Shown: positions 1 through 13,020, counted from the stretch's first letter. The stretch: DNA of 64,000 nt from Epiperipatus broadwayi (GCA_028023455.1 JAQFVV010012513.1:1761001-1825000); one strand, 5' to 3'. A program made the numbers and translations. The notes: generated by a model not told the origin, from the sequence alone.

Positions 1-954
1 AGTTACAATTTTAATGTGCATATAAACATATAAGATCATAGATAAATATGGATATCCATCTTTATTGTACATAGGAGGTTGCCATGACAACACTATGAAA
101 TTGCTGATTGATATTTATATTGGTATTGTTTAGGTATGGATTGTTTCATGCATTTACATATAATTATACATTCACATACATATGTCTTTACAATTATTTA
201 TATAATACAAACAATTCTTTGTTGGATATCATTGGTTTACTAGTGAAAATTCAAGGAAGTTGTTATACTATATATTTTTGTACACAAAAAATATATAGTT
301 TGATTTACTTTTCCTAAAACTATCAGAGTATTATACTAAAAATATCCTATTTTGGTATTGTAATTCAGTCAAATATTACTGTTATTATTAAATCATATGA
401 TTTTATTGTGGACTATCAGTTTTAATTAATCACTAGCTATGATATATACAGAGTACTTTAACTGGATATGGTTCTGGTAGGTTTTTGACTTCCCTGTGAT
501 TTTTTTCAGATATTTTTAATGCTATTCTACTAGCTTTGCATTCATTTTAATGGAAAATTTGGAATCAAATCATATTGATTTATTAGTTAAATAATTCTTA
601 TAGCAATCAGCCAAATTAAACTTCTAAAGATCTAAACTTTCCTACTATGTTGCTGATATGAAGCTTCTTTGTAAGACCATTCATGAACTTCTCCTTTATT
701 TTTGTTAGTGATGAGAATATAATCATATTTCAATAGATGGAAGGAACCTATTGAATTCATAAAATCAACAAAATCATTTTGATTAACATTTGTGTCTAAA
801 ATGTGAATGAATATGTCTCAATATCTGATAAATCTGTCAAATTATGCTTTAAATTATCAATTTATTGGTAATACTTATGATATTGCTCATAGTCAGTTTG
901 ATATATTAGTGTTGAAAAAAAAAGTTTATCATAAAGTCATAATTAGAAATTATA
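1..954. other. AT-rich stretch, nothing assignable
   Basis: I see no recognisable element or convincing coding sequence here. The short open frames have very low-complexity composition and no motif I recognise. Confidence 0.5.
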
Positions 955-1175
955 ATATTCTATTTTTAAAAATAAATATATACATATAAAATAAATGTAT
1001 AATTAAGTATACATTTGATTTTTAATTAATACACAATTATTGTTCAACAATAACTATAAATCTTAATAAATTTTACAAAAAACTCAAATCATTAATCATT
1101 CTAAGAATTTTTCAAAGTAATCTTGACAAGCACATGGAAATCAGATAAAGATGAAGGAAGAAATAAACCATAGTT
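955..1175. repeat. Dispersed repeat, copy 1 (partner at 30.8 kb)
   Basis: This segment aligns in the same orientation with 30833-31060. Shared landmarks include a run ending in 'AATAAATGTATAATTA', the phrase 'TTGATTTTTA', 'AAATCTTAATAAA', and 'CAAAGTAATCTTG'. The two copies are diverged by substitutions and small indels. I do not recognise the family and see no coding capacity. Confidence 0.55.
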
Positions 1176-1471
1176 AAATATTTTGAAGTCACCATATTTT
1201 CAATTTTCATGACATTTTTACATTAAAAAAAGACTAAATTAAGAAAACTTTATAACTTCAACTAAGAGAACTTTATGACTTTAAAAAAAGAAAAATATCT
1301 CACTGGATATGTACATGCAAGTTGACACCACCTTTTTTTCTCAGTTTTTCCCTACAAAATCTCTTGCAATGATAAAACATCTGGTTAATAATTATAAATA
1401 AAATTTAAAATTTTAAAACAGAATTTCACAGATTTATTTGAAATTCAATCAACAATAATAATGTTATTTTT

Positions 1472-1570
1472 GTCTTGCATTGGTGGTCGAGAGGTCAGCG
1501 CGACTGCCTTGCACTTGCAGGCAGTTGCCCGGGTTGCAGATTCGTGTCCCATCCGATGCTATGACACATA
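1472..1570 (+). mobile_element. tRNA-derived SINE
   Basis: About 95 bp. It has a box A-like start (TGGTGGTCGAGAGGTCAGCG) and a decayed box B (GGGTTGCAGATTCG), then GATGCTATGACACAT and an A-rich tail. A short target-site duplication, AATAATGTTATT, lies on both sides (about 1455-1468 and 1587-1599), which marks a genuine retroposition event. The same element occurs eight more times in this window. It is not a functional tRNA because the T arm is damaged. Confidence 0.85.
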
Positions 1571-1574
1571 AAAA

Positions 1575-2089
1575 TAATAATAATAACAATAATGTTATTC
1601 AATATAAAACATTTCTTCTGTGTTTTATATTGAATTGCATTAAAAAGAAGTAAAATTATTGAAGTAAAAAAATAATACTAATTTATTCTTACCAGTGATA
1701 ATCATCCAATAAGAAAGAAAAATTTTTATTATGTATTGCACTTTATTTTTCTTTTCTATATTTGCAAAGTTTAAATATGATTTTTTCAGATTTATTTTTC
1801 ATTTGTAAGCTTATATTTTTAATAAATTAATTATGCTTTATTGAATGATAAAAATAAATTAAAGTTTAAATACTAAAATTAAATGTTGAATGTTTACAAA
1901 AATTATCACCAGGGGCAACTATGGAAATGCCAACCTGTTGATGGAATAGTGGTTGCATTATAAATGAAACTGCATTTAGATTATTACATAGAAAGTTGTA
2001 CAGTAACATATATAGAGCTTGAAAAACTGTTATCCATTATATATAAATACATAAACAAAATATAATTAAGTACAGTATTTTTAATAGAT
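1575..2089. other. AT-rich stretch, nothing assignable
   Basis: No element, open frame or structured repeat that I can support. Confidence 0.45.
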
Positions 2090-2340
2090 GATTAGAAGAA
2101 AAATTTGAATGTATGGAGATATTCATTTAGATCAACTTAATTAGAAAAATCTTAACTTAAAACAACTGCCCCAAGCCTGGAGTCAAAGTAAACTGGAAGA
2201 CTGTTTCTTTTGTATGCATCAATCTGTCAGTTTACTTTGACTGTTGGTGTGAGACAGTTGTTCTAGGTTAGGTGCTTTATAATTAAGTTTATTTAAATGG
2301 ATAACTCCACACATTCAAGATTTCCCAAATATAATTAATT
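2090..2340. repeat. Foldback (inverted-repeat) element
   Basis: The two halves are imperfect inverted complements around about 2215. The left side reads GTCAAAGTAAACTGGAAGAC and the right side, reverse-complemented, GTCAAAGTAAACTGACAGAT. Outer arms also match (left TTGAATGTATGGAGATATTC, right reverse complement TTGAATGTGTGGAGTTATCC). No coding capacity is visible. It is probably a non-autonomous palindromic repeat; the class is unknown. Confidence 0.6.
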
Positions 2341-2344
2341 ATAT

Positions 2345-2850
2345 AGTCAATTACTTTTTATTACTTTAACCAGAAGTCTTGGTTTTTTATTATAAAATAT
2401 AGCTAAATAATTTTATGAAAAAATTAATAGTTATTTTCATATCTGATAAAGCATATAGTTTATATAAGTTAAAAATCTTTTTTATAATAAATTTGGTCAG
2501 TCATCTGCTGAAGTGTTTAACCAATCACAAGCTAATCTGCTGTAATGCATATCTTATTTATTTTGTTCTCAACAATAATTAATTTTTTATTTAATTATTT
2601 TTAAGTAATTATAATTATTTAGTTGTTTATTTGATTCTGAATGTGTGTTGAGGTATCATGCAAACAATTTTTGTCTTATAAGAATTAACATTTAATTTGT
2701 TTCTATTAATTATTATTTATAATTTAATAAGCCAATCAATAATGCATTTTATATTTTATATTTAATATGAGTACACAATAATTTTTTGTACACATGATTT
2801 TTTTAGAAACATATATTTTTTGTGCATATGTTTTGTAAACATATATATAT
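2345..2850. other. AT-rich stretch, nothing assignable
   Basis: Low-complexity A/T sequence; no supported feature. Confidence 0.45.
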
Positions 2851-3015
2851 ATTGAATTAAATATTTTCATAGATTGTTATTATAATAAACAATAAAAATA
2901 AGGAGATTATATCCATGTAAATAGAGATAACTTTTGCCTTTTTCTGTCACAGGGAAACTATTAATTACTACCAATTGACAATCTTCCTGAGGCAAAACAA
3001 GTTTCTCTATTAGTA
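2851..3015. repeat. Direct repeat unit, copy 1 of 3
   Basis: This repeats in the same orientation at 3417-3580 and partly at 49385-49490. Shared phrases are TATCCATGTAAATAGAGATAA, GTTATTATAA and CAAGTTTCTC. Between copies 1 and 2 sits the (TAG)n array. Unknown family, no coding frame. Confidence 0.6.
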
Positions 3016-3022
3016 GTAGTAA

Positions 3023-3121
<99 letters not shown>

Positions 3122-3180
3122 CAGTAGTAGTAGTAGCAGCAGCAGTAGTAGTAGTAATAGTAGTAGTAGCAATAGTAGTG
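3011..3180. repeat. (TAG)n microsatellite
   Basis: About 170 bp of TAG trinucleotides with AGC and AAT interruptions near the distal end. On the minus strand it opens a long poly-leucine frame that is not a gene. Confidence 0.97.
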
Positions 3181-3416
3181 AAATCACAAGTTTCAAGCTG
3201 TTGTCAAGATAATGGCAGGGAGGTACATAAAGATATTCTACAATGATATGAAACACACTCCACATTTCTTGTTGCAACTTATTATCTGAATATGATAGCA
3301 CCTTCAAAAACTGTAACAAATATCTAAACTATGTTTCAATGTGACATATATTGATTCAAAGATGGTATTACAGACAGCTGATCAATCATATATTCATGGG
3401 GGCCAGTTATAATATA

Positions 3417-3580
3417 TATATATATATTGAGTTAAATATTCCCATAGTTTGTTATTATAACAAAAAATATAAATGTGATAATATCCATGTAAACAGAGAT
3501 AACCTTTAACATTTGAAGTTACCAAGAAATTATCAATTAATACTAATGTGCAATCCCTGAGGTTAAACAAGTTTCTCATT
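3417..3580. repeat. Direct repeat unit, copy 2 of 3
   Basis: Same family as 2851-3015, starting at a (TA)n run and ending at CAAGTTTCTCATTA. It includes ATCCATGTAAACAGAGATAA and GTGCAATCCCTGAGG; the second phrase recurs near 50.5 kb. Confidence 0.6.
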
Positions 3581-3834
3581 AACCTATAATAGATCTTTTA
3601 TAAAACTAACACTAAAAATAATTGAAAAATTTATTATTCTGGAGTTCAGAAGGCATTTTGAGCATCAGAAGGGACATAGCTGTAGTCAGAAATATTGAAT
3701 GTATATAATCAAATAAGACAATGTTTACAACACTTAACACATATAGAAATAGAATATGCATGGTTAAGAAAATAAATGTGTTAAAATATCCAGCAATGAA
3801 AATATTGAAATAATGTTGGCATGTATGTAATGTA

Positions 3835-4358
3835 TGAAATTAATCATAGAATTAACTTGGTTGGAGTGTTTTTGGTAGACATAGCATAACATTAAAAGGA
3901 AATATACCTATTTGTTTGAAAAGAAAGGTTTTCAATTGTGTTTTGCCAATTTTTATTCATGGATTTGAGACTTAAATACTTAACAGAAGAGCATTTCTGT
4001 GACTTCAGACCATTCAATGATGTATAGAGAGATGTGTATTAGAAGTAACAAGAAGGGATTGCAACACATGATTAAGAAAACAAATAGTTGTCACTGACAT
4101 CATTGAAAAATTAAGACATGTGAAGCTGGGCTGAACAAATTGCTAGAACAGATGATAATAATTGTGCAGTTGAAATGTTAAACTGAATTACCAGAGAATG
4201 TGAAAGATCTAGAAATAGACCATATGTGAGATGGATGGATGAAGTAGGAAAATGTGCTGGAAGTTATGTGGAGGTGATAGGCTAGAGATCAGAAAATGTG
4301 AATTGAAGAGACTTTCATTCTGAAATTGATTGATAATAGTTAAAATGATGATGATAAC
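3835..4358 (+). pseudogene. RTE-clade LINE, decayed 3' fragment
   Basis: The forward strand matches the C-terminal part of the RTE open reading frame found intact at 24818-25462. Recognisable pieces are INHRI.LGWSVFGR, ICLKRKVFN, a remnant of the R..IQ.LQTTQRSMERC block (IERCVLEVTRRD), and RPYVRWMDE. Several stops and frame changes interrupt it. The 3' end carries the family's short ATGATGATGA tail. It is 5' truncated, as is usual for LINE insertions, and cannot make a protein. Confidence 0.8.
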
Positions 4359-4359
4359 G

Positions 4360-4780
4360 ATGATATACTGATAAGAAGATATTGAAATTGGCAACTCAAG
4401 ATCCAAATTAAATTTTAGATTTAAAAGATTTTCTGGATCCTATATAAAGAAAATTTCGGAATTGAATAAGCTAGAGCAAACACATAAATCATCCTGCTGC
4501 AGCAAATCACTCAGGTTAATGCAATGTTATTTGTTTATACCAAATCTGTTTACGAGAAAGAATACTTTTTACACATAAAAATCTCACTTCTTCTCAATAC
4601 TTTCATGTTGGAAAATCGTCCAGAAAATAAAATAATTAATAAATTGACATTAGACGAAATTCAAGGAGAGTGAATGAAAGAAGCTGTCTATTTTGGGTTA
4701 AAAAAAATACCTTTATTTAGATTGAAAGATTATTTTACCTTACTAAACTAACATGCTACCATGAAACAAACAAGTTATAT
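4360..4780. other. Unassigned AT-rich stretch
   Basis: No supported feature between the RTE fragment and the tetranucleotide array. Confidence 0.4.
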
Positions 4781-4781
4781 T

Positions 4782-5069
<288 letters not shown>

Positions 5070-5070
<1 letters not shown>

Positions 5071-5819
5071 TATCTATTTCTGTATATAAACAGTTTTAAA
5101 TTAAACAGTATGTATTGTTATTTGTATAATCCCACCCAAATTAAATGATTTTTTACAAAACAATGTCACCAGCTGCAGCTAGAGAGATGCTTTTACAACT
5201 CAGATGATAAAAAGAGAAATAGAGCTTACACATTGATGTTATTATACAAATACCAAACAACCACGGTCAATCACAGATGAATAATATATATATTTAAACT
5301 TTTTTTCTTAATTTCGTTTCAACACACTTTCATAATATAAATGTGTGTGTATTTATATTGTTATTAAAATAATAAAACATTCACAGATTTTGTTGCATTA
5401 GTAAAGTATAAAGTCTAGCGAACTATTTTGTATATAGCCTAAATGACAAGATGGTTTAAATTAAGTTTCTTTGTTAATGTTTTTATTTTATTTTCATTTT
5501 CCTTATTCTACTAGTTTATGCTCTAAGCTGGTCAGTACAGTAAAAAGACTGCTAGACTCAAAAGCTAACATCGCATTATATACCCACGCCCAGGCATATA
5601 TATATATATCAGTTTAGTTTATTAAATACTATTACTATTTTCGGATTTTAAAGTTATGTAATCTCTGAAAAAACCACTTTTAGGAGTGTTTTGTCTGTTG
5701 TGATAATTTAACCTTATTAATAAAGTATACTGTTTATATAAATCCATTATAGCGCAAGCTATAGGATAATTGTCTATCATACGCGTGGCTGGGACTTAAA
5801 GGAGATGGATCACCTATAT
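5070..5819. other. Unassigned stretch before the hAT element
   Basis: Contains short TA runs and no recognisable coding sequence. The last eight bases (5812-5819, ACCTATAT) are the left target duplication of the hAT transposon. Confidence 0.5.
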
Positions 5820-6033
5820 CAGTGGTGGCGAAACTTTTTATGTGAGCGTGCCAAAAATTTCCAAAAAATTTTTATTGAATGAATGGCGTGACATACACTT
5901 TATATAAACAACTTAATTATTGCTGTTTTTTAAAAGTTTATAAAACAAAATATAAATACGTATAAGGCATTAACCTTAATACTATGCGACTTTAGTGACC
6001 ATGTGCTTAATGAGAATTAATGTTTAAAACAAA

Positions 6034-6170
<137 letters not shown>

Positions 6171-6319
6171 GAAACAAAATTTCTAAATAAGATAAATACA
6201 AGTGGACGATATTTATTTAGAAGAGCCCAAGTTGAATAAAATGTAATAGTAAAAAAATAGTAGTAATTAAACAAAAAGTTTGGAAGTAAACATATAAAAT
6301 CATCATAAATAGATATTAT

Positions 6320-8075
6320 TTAATGAGATTTTTGTTGGTGTTCATTTGATGCCAAATATTTTATATCTGGTTCATATTTTGTCATTTTTAATAATGTACA
6401 TGCTGAACTAGATTCATCTGTCATTCTTTTTCTCGAACTGTCTTTAATTAAATTCATTTCTGATAACAATGATTCACATGCATATGTAAAGAAGAAAATT
6501 AATTATATAGCGGTCGCTAATTTTTTTAAACAATTAAATTTTTCAGGAATAGCAGTCTAGGCAGTCAATAGTTCCTCTTCAGCATTCTTTTTACATATAT
6601 TCAATAATCGACCATTTTCCGTTGTTTCAAACTCATTCCTCAAGTCAACAACTTTCTGTTTCCATATAGAACTAGTTGAAAATCAACTGATTGCAGTCCC
6701 ATATCTTTCAAATTAAGCCACTCAGAAATTTCTAGCTTGAGACTATCCATTGATATTATGTCCGGGTATAAATCAAATTTTGATATTTCTAAAAATTGTC
6801 TGAACTGTGTAAATCTTAAAGAAAAGACATCAATTATCGATTTAATAACAGGAATTTTACTTGATCTGGTTTCTCATAAGATTCTAAATCTGTCAATAAC
6901 TTTTTTAGATCTGGAACATATTTTAAAGTATAATAAATAACATCATGGTTGAAAATTTGTAATTAACTTCAAATGCTTTGATAAAATCAAACACGATAAC
7001 AATTGTCTTATTATAACCCTCCAGTTTCCCATTTATTTCATTTACATGTGAACACAAATCAGTAAGAAACATCAACTTTGCAAGCCATTCAACATCCATT
7101 AGTTTATTATATTTTTCAATGACTTTCTCATTATGTAAAACAGTTTAATTTTTTTTAAAAAACTCAGAATCTTTGAAGAACTTTTCTTCAACTTAACCAT
7201 CAGACATTGTTGTATGTAAGTAAACCATAGTATACCGAGTTCACCTCATTCACTGTGTAGATATAAAATTGATCAATTTAGTCACAGAATTCATAACATC
7301 ATCCAGTGGCTTAAAGCCGGCCTACATGCTGATGTATAATGCTATGAAAACTCAAAATTGAATATCCAATATTATTGGTAAATAAACTAAGAAAACTATT
7401 TTCTTTTCCAGTCATAATCACCATCTATAGTTACTGATACAATTTTGGCAACATCTATGTTGCAAATATCTATTCCTTTTGTTGTTGTTACTAATGAGGT
7501 TAAACTGTTCAATTCTTTTTTGATATTATTCCCAACTCAATAGCAATAAAAATAGCCAAACAAGCTGATCCATTTATGTCTGTACTTTCATCAAGACTGA
7601 GAGAAATTAAACTAGAAGATTTTATTTTTGTTGGTAAGTTACATTGTTAGCAATTTGCAGGATTCTTTCTTTAACTGTATTTCTAGCCAATAATAAATCT
7701 TTTATGCTCTGAATAATTTTTGCTTTGCTTTCAAAATCTTCAAAAAGAACTGGTGCACATTTCATCCAAGCTTCTTTCATAATTTTCCATCATTAAAAGG
7801 TTTCCCCTGTTTGACAATTGCATTTGAAGTAAAAGAAAAAAAACTAGCAGCAGTTATATTCAAATGATTTATATTTTTAACTGTTTCTGCAAAACATTCT
7901 TTTTGTTCATCTTTACTTTTTTCACTGAGCGATTTATGACTGGTCTCATAATACTGTTTTACTGATGATGTTCTCAGTACAATATAAAACATATACTATC
8001 CTGGTACCTTTGTTAATCATATCAGTCCACCAATTTTGAAATTCTCTACTGCTTGATAATATTTTTTTCCACTAG
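6320..8075 (-). pseudogene. hAT transposase pseudogene (GTF2IRD2/FAM200-like lineage)
   Basis: Minus-strand translation gives ordered fragments of a hAT transposase of the type domesticated in vertebrate GTF2IRD2, FAM200 and EPM2AIP1. From the N terminus: a BED-finger-like remnant ending in VKQYYETSHKSLSEKS (about 7930), then KQGKPFNDGKL and FEDFESKAKIIQSIKDLLLA (about 7700), then SLDESTDINGSACLAIFI with the catalytic-region acidic residues (about 7580), and the C-terminal dimerisation block CESLLSEMNLIKDSSRKRMT followed by YEPDIKYLA (about 6340-6460). The frame ends at a TAA at 6320-6322. Many frameshifts and stops separate the blocks, so no enzyme can be made. The lineage assignment is from motif recall, not a search. 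Confidence 0.85.
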
Positions 8076-8839
8076 TCTTATTAATATAATGGTAATAATT
8101 TATTTAAAAGTAAATTTAAATGAGCTTTAATAATTTTATAAATCAAAGATTTATCATTTTACTTTTACAACAAAACTTTAAGCAAAAAAAAACAAAAAAA
8201 AAAAAAAAACATCATTAGACGGCGTTGATTACACATTTCATTCCCGATTTTAAAAAAAAATGAATGGTGTCAACACTTTTAGGTGAAAAAAGATTAGGAG
8301 AGAAAAGTCACGGATTTTTTTTTCAACTTACTTCAAAGAGTTATAAAATATTTTAATGAGTTTACTTTCTAGTTTTATTGGAATCATTTGACAGGTTTAT
8401 AGAATACGATACCACAATATATCGGTACCACTTTATCTGACTTAAAATCTCATAATTTATTGCTTCTAATTAGAGTTCAATTGTAAATTAAATTCTAATA
8501 TAATATTATATTTATTTATTTTACCTTTAGTTTACAATAAATTTTTATTGGTACAGATTTTAGCAACAAAAAAAATATTGAAGAAAATTATGATATATAA
8601 ATATTTCACGTGCCAGTAAAAAAATTAAACGTACCATCTTTGGCACGCTTGCCACAGATTTGCCAGCACTGACCTATATGTCCATCTAATACTGGTAAAT
8701 AAATGTTTTTTCAGCTATTATTAATTAGAAGGCAAAACCCAATATGGAAAAAAAGTGCTGAAATTTTTCAATACCCAACAAATGGCATAATTGATGGCAT
8801 TTATGTTTTTTGTCTTATCACTCTATAGTGAATTGCCAT

Positions 8840-9030
8840 TTACTAAACTGTTTGGAGGCTGCATGTTGAATCTCGCAAGATTTAAAAATATCTAAAGAGA
8901 AAATGCACGTTAGACAAATATATAAAATAAAGAATTTTGTTGGTGTGATGTGGAGATGAAAAAGTATGGAATGAGAAACTAGATTAAGAGACTTTGATCC
9001 TATAGTGGATAAATAATGTTTGAAATGATG
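8840..9030 (+). pseudogene. RTE 3' fragment, degraded
   Basis: The forward strand resembles the last about 60 codons of the RTE frame: HVRQIYKI, FVGVMWR and LILQWIN match HVRWMDEI, CVGVMWR and FILQWID of the better copies. It ends in a weak AATGATGAG tail. The complementary frame on the minus strand is a shadow. Confidence 0.65.
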
Positions 9031-9094
9031 AGACAAATACATAAACTTATATATCTAATATTTAAATACAAGTGTAATATATATATACTTTTAA

Positions 9095-9290
9095 ACTAGA
9101 TGTAATTAGAGAGAGTTTGAACCCAGACTTTCAAACTCCCTTTAGTCATCCACTCCATCTTATATAATCTATTCACATGTCCACATGCATATGAAAAGAT
9201 CTTGTATGTGGTTATGTGTATCGATTGTATAAGATGGAATGGATAACTAAAGATAGCTTGAAAGTCTGGATTCAAATCCCTTCTATATAT
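9095..9290. mobile_element. Family A foldback, centre deleted
   Basis: The left outer arm (TTGAACCCAGACTTTCAAAC, CCACTCCATCTTATATAATC) and right outer arm (TATAAGATGGAATGGATAAC, GAAAGTCTGGATTCAAATCC) of family A are both present, but the roughly 700 bp between them, including the ribozyme segments, are missing. It shows the outer arms behave as paired termini. Confidence 0.7.
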
Positions 9291-9535
9291 ATATATATAT
9301 AGAGAGAGATTTATAATTTGAATTTGATTTTTGTCACAAAATGTTAAGAGCTCTAACTGATTTTGTTCATTACTAAACTATTAGATTCTGGAATATAGAA
9401 TCCTCGAATTGTTTTCAGTTATGACATTTTTCAATGCTCAAATTTCTTGTTAACTCCTTAATGACAAAGTCTTTTTTTTTTTAAAAAAAAAATATTTTTT
9501 AATTTATATATAAAAGTAATCAACTCGACAACTTT

Positions 9536-9635
9536 ATATATATGTCAAAGCGGTGACCGGGAAGTGAACGGGAAGTGAACTCGGGCCAGCTGCTTGGAAG
9601 GCTGCTGTGCTAACCGCTAGGCCACCAAAGCTTGA
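9536..9635 (-). mobile_element. tRNA-derived SINE
   Basis: Reverse-strand copy with box A-like GGTGGCCTAGCGGTTAGCAC and a duplicated box B region (AGTTCACTTCCCGTTCACTT, then CCCGG). A perfect 15-bp target duplication CAACTCGACAACTTT flanks it at 9521-9535 and 9636-9650. The internal duplication is unique to this copy. Confidence 0.9.
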
Positions 9636-9650
9636 CAACTCGACAACTTT

Positions 9651-10361
9651 TAATTTAAATTCTTTCAAAATTTGCATGATACTTAAACAATAAATCCATC
9701 TAGATAATAAATATATGCAGTAGTAATTTTTTAAGAAGGTATTATCATCAGCAATATTGCTATGGTCTGCATATAATAATTAAATTTTCTAGATAATAAA
9801 CAACTTGACCTAGACAGATTTCACAATTTGGCAAATTATTAAATGCCAAAAAATATATGCAAAAATATTTTGTGGCATATTATATACCAATTGTTTTGCT
9901 GTACCTAATGGAAACTCATTATCATCAAACACTTCAATTGCTAGAAAGAAAGGGTAGAAAGATAAAATAGTGATATAGTCTTACTACTACTTACTACTAC
10001 TAGGAATAGTAGTAATAGAAATAGAAATTATTTATTTATTTAAACTTCCCTACAGTTTGAAATATACAAACCATTTGCAGTTAGTAAACTAAATATAATG
10101 CATATATATATATTACCAACACAAAAGAATATATTACGAAGAAAAATTAATATTATAATGTATGTAATGTGTTTTTGCTTTTTTTTATATTGATTTTGTA
10201 ATTATTAAAATTGTAGCAATACTTATTTGCCTATTTCTCTTAAAAGAAATGTTAAAATACATATAATAAATAAATATTGAGGAGTTGTTGTTGCTATTAT
10301 TAAGTTTCAAAATGAACATTATTGGCAATTGTAGGATATTACAGAATAAAACTAAAGATTA
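9651..10361. other. Unassigned AT-rich stretch
   Basis: No supported feature. Confidence 0.4.
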
Positions 10362-10456
10362 CTTGTCAAGCGTTGGTGGCCGAGTGGTTAGCACAGCTGC
10401 CTTACAAGCAGTTGTACCGGTTTCGCTTCCGGGCCGACACTTTGACATATGAAAAG
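10362..10456 (+). mobile_element. tRNA-derived SINE, best tRNA-like copy
   Basis: It reads GTCAAGCG, then box A-like GGTGGCCGAGTGGTTAGCAC, an anticodon-arm-like CTGCCTTACAAGCAG (7-base loop, TAC in the anticodon position), and T-arm-like CCGGTTTCGCTTCCGG, ending CTTTGACATATG. GTCAA and TTGAC could pair as an acceptor stem. Target duplication AAAACTAAAGATTA is present on both sides (right copy 10457-10470). This suggests descent from a tRNA with a UAC-like anticodon (valine), but only as an inference. Confidence 0.9.
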
Positions 10457-10470
10457 AAAACTAAAGATTA

Positions 10471-12439
10471 TTTCATATAATCGGTGGGATTAAACATCAC
10501 ATTAATTATTACAAATTGTTACAAAGATCTTAAAAAGAAGAAAACAACAACATTATATTCTGTAAACATAATATCTTATAGTCAATCTATAACAACATTT
10601 TAAATAGATAACGTAGTACATTTCACTTATAGGACTGTGAAAATGTTGAACTGTAAAAAGATTACACAAACAACATTACCGGAAGTAGTTGACTTAATTG
10701 AATGAAATAGTTGCGCACAATCTGTTTTTAAAGTGCTCATGTGTCACATGACTTTCCGAGTAACTAACCAATTGAATATTATTATTATTATATTGTCAAA
10801 ACAAACATTAAAGTACCAATGGGTAAATATATATGGACGTGTTTTAGATTAGATATGAAATTCATCTTTTAACGTATTTTTTATTTGCCTCCTCCCCGCC
10901 TTTTTGGATTTATCCATAACTAGACCCGTTTTCAAATAGTTGTTCATAATTACAGATCTGGTTAGAATTAAATGAAATTGAACATTTTTAAATACAACGG
11001 AAAATGTAAATTAAATAAAATATAGGAGGAAAAAATGATTATACTATGCCAGCGTGTTACTATGGAGGTTTACATTTAAAGAATGCTGCAGAATGGCGTG
11101 GATCAAAGTATTCGTATGCAGAAACTGTTTCATAAAATAGAATATTCAGAAGTACTAAATTTCATACAGCCTATCCCTGACTCACGTTTGATTATTGTTT
11201 TATCTTGAGCGTTTTAGAGCAAAAATGAACACAACTGACTCGAAAGTTGATATTTCATAGGTTAATTCTAAATTGAGAGGGGGAGGTATCTGTAATTTTT
11301 ATGTTCTGCCTGCTATATAAAGTTCGAATATCGCTTGATCTTTTAAAATAAATGAAGTTATAAAAATATATTTTAAGTATAAGAATGTGTATTATCAAGA
11401 TATAACGATTATTACGCACTCGCACTCAACATTGCCTTTTACGCACACACACATACATAAATAAATAAATACTTGTTATTTTTATGTAAATATTCGGATA
11501 GCTTTCTTTTGGCAAGGTCTTCATTTTTTAAAATGCTAAAGCAATCAAACGCGAATTAAAAAGTAACCATATTTTAACTACTATTTGCTTAATTTTATTC
11601 TACTAATTTGTGCTTATCATAAAATATATAAAATTCGGTCAGTTTTTTATTTCAGCAATATACGTACGTGCATTAGTATAATGACGGATTATTATTTCTT
11701 CCTTATTTTTCCCCCCAAGTTATTGGAAATTTTAATTTGAAAAACTATTTCTCCTAAACATTTAAATTTTGAGTCACCAATATTTTTTCTAGATAATAGC
11801 GACTACTAGCGGCCGTTATATTAACTAAACAAAATAAAGGAAAATTGATTTAATTATACTAGTAATAGAGTATATTACATTCTTTTAAATAAATAAATTA
11901 AAATTATTTTTTAAGCTAATAAATCAATAACAGTAATTTGTGAGTACAAGCAAATAATAATCCATTTGTAATTAAATAATATTAATTTTAATAATTATTG
12001 ATAATTCGTTTTGCCATGCATTTATTTAGATTCCAGAAGCAACTGCCTTATTATCATAAATAAGGATGAGGAAAAATGTATTCTTTAATATATTTAAGAA
12101 AAAAATGTCCTCATTAATATTAATATTATTTGTAGATTTAAATTAGATTGCTATATCTTTTTTTTTTTTTAAATATTCTTTATTTACTAATGAGAATATT
12201 AGTAAAATAAGGTGAATTAAATTAAGCATTATATTAACTAAAATTAACTCTCTTTTAATAATAAAAAACTGTTCTTAACCGTATATTTATTTTAATTACA
12301 ATATATTACGATGCATTTTTTATTCAAAATACTAGCGTCAAAGTAACGCAATGGGATCTTCGGAGGTAAAACAATAGCGTTATTCAAAGTAACATAAAGT
12401 TGTTTACAATTATCGTTGTTAATTAAAGCTATTTTTTTT
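10471..12439. other. Two kilobases of unassigned non-repetitive-looking DNA
   Basis: Less repeat-dense than the surroundings. I find no open frame above about 60 codons, no splice-bounded exon I can defend, and no known element. It may be host intergenic or intronic sequence. Confidence 0.4.
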
Positions 12440-12537
12440 CTCATGTGTCATAGCATCAGCCGGAAAGCGAACCCGCTAACCCGGGACAACTGCTTGTAAA
12501 GCAGCTGTCGCTGGCCTCTCGACCACCAATGCTTGAC
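12440..12537 (-). mobile_element. tRNA-derived SINE
   Basis: Reverse-strand copy ending (in plus orientation) GACCACCAATGCTTGAC. Box A-like GGTGGTCGAGAGGCCAGCGA and box B-like GCGGGTTCGCTTTCCGG are clear. Target duplication AATTAAAGCTA lies at 12421-12431 and 12538-12548. Confidence 0.9.
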
Positions 12538-12899
12538 AATTAAAGCTAATTTTATTATCAAATTTGTAACTGTTACGGACTTGTTATTATTATTTTATTA
12601 ATATTAAACTAATATTAATTCCAATTCTACAACTAATACGGAAAATTTATTACTTGAATTTTTTTAATACATTAAAGTTCACTCAATTAATACACACTGG
12701 GGGAACTACAATTGGATGCGGAATTGAAATATTTCAGAAATAAAGGTTTTATACAAAACTAGTTAAAAAATGTAGCCGCAAAATATCAATTAAGTAGATC
12801 AGTCAACCAGTGTGTGCTACGACTGTATTTGTGGTTCATAGATGAGTTTTTATTATTGTAAATGAATTTTCAATATTTGGATAGTGATTTTTTTTTAAA

Positions 12900-13020
12900 T
12901 CATTTTTTAATGTTTTTGTTGTAGTATATACCTTTTATATGTGCAATCTGTAATTGGCCTTTGGCTGTAGATATAAACATTGAATAAGAATTGAATTATT
13001 GAATTACTGAATTATTATTA
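12900..13020 (+). other. Possible LINE 3' end with GAATTATT-type tail
   Basis: The phrase GTAATTGGCCTTTGGCTGTA followed by ATAAACATTGAATAAGAATT and degenerate ATTGAATTACTGAATTATT repeats resembles the 3' ends of several metazoan LINEs, which finish in short tandem repeats. No coding sequence is attached, so this is only a suggestion. Confidence 0.3.

Noticed and set aside
2867-3319. 150-codon minus-strand frame rich in leucine
   Set aside because: It is the (TAG)n array read as leucine codons. The same applies to poly-N, poly-I, poly-S and poly-L frames at 6007, 16684, 16751, 31839, 32325, 32458 and 50861.
10362-10456. A functional tRNA gene
   Set aside because: The tRNA-like arms are present but the element has SINE-type flanking duplications, an A-rich tail, mismatched acceptor positions and many dispersed copies.
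10471-12439. Host gene exon
   Set aside because: The stretch is less repetitive but I found no frame, splice pair or motif that would support an exon.
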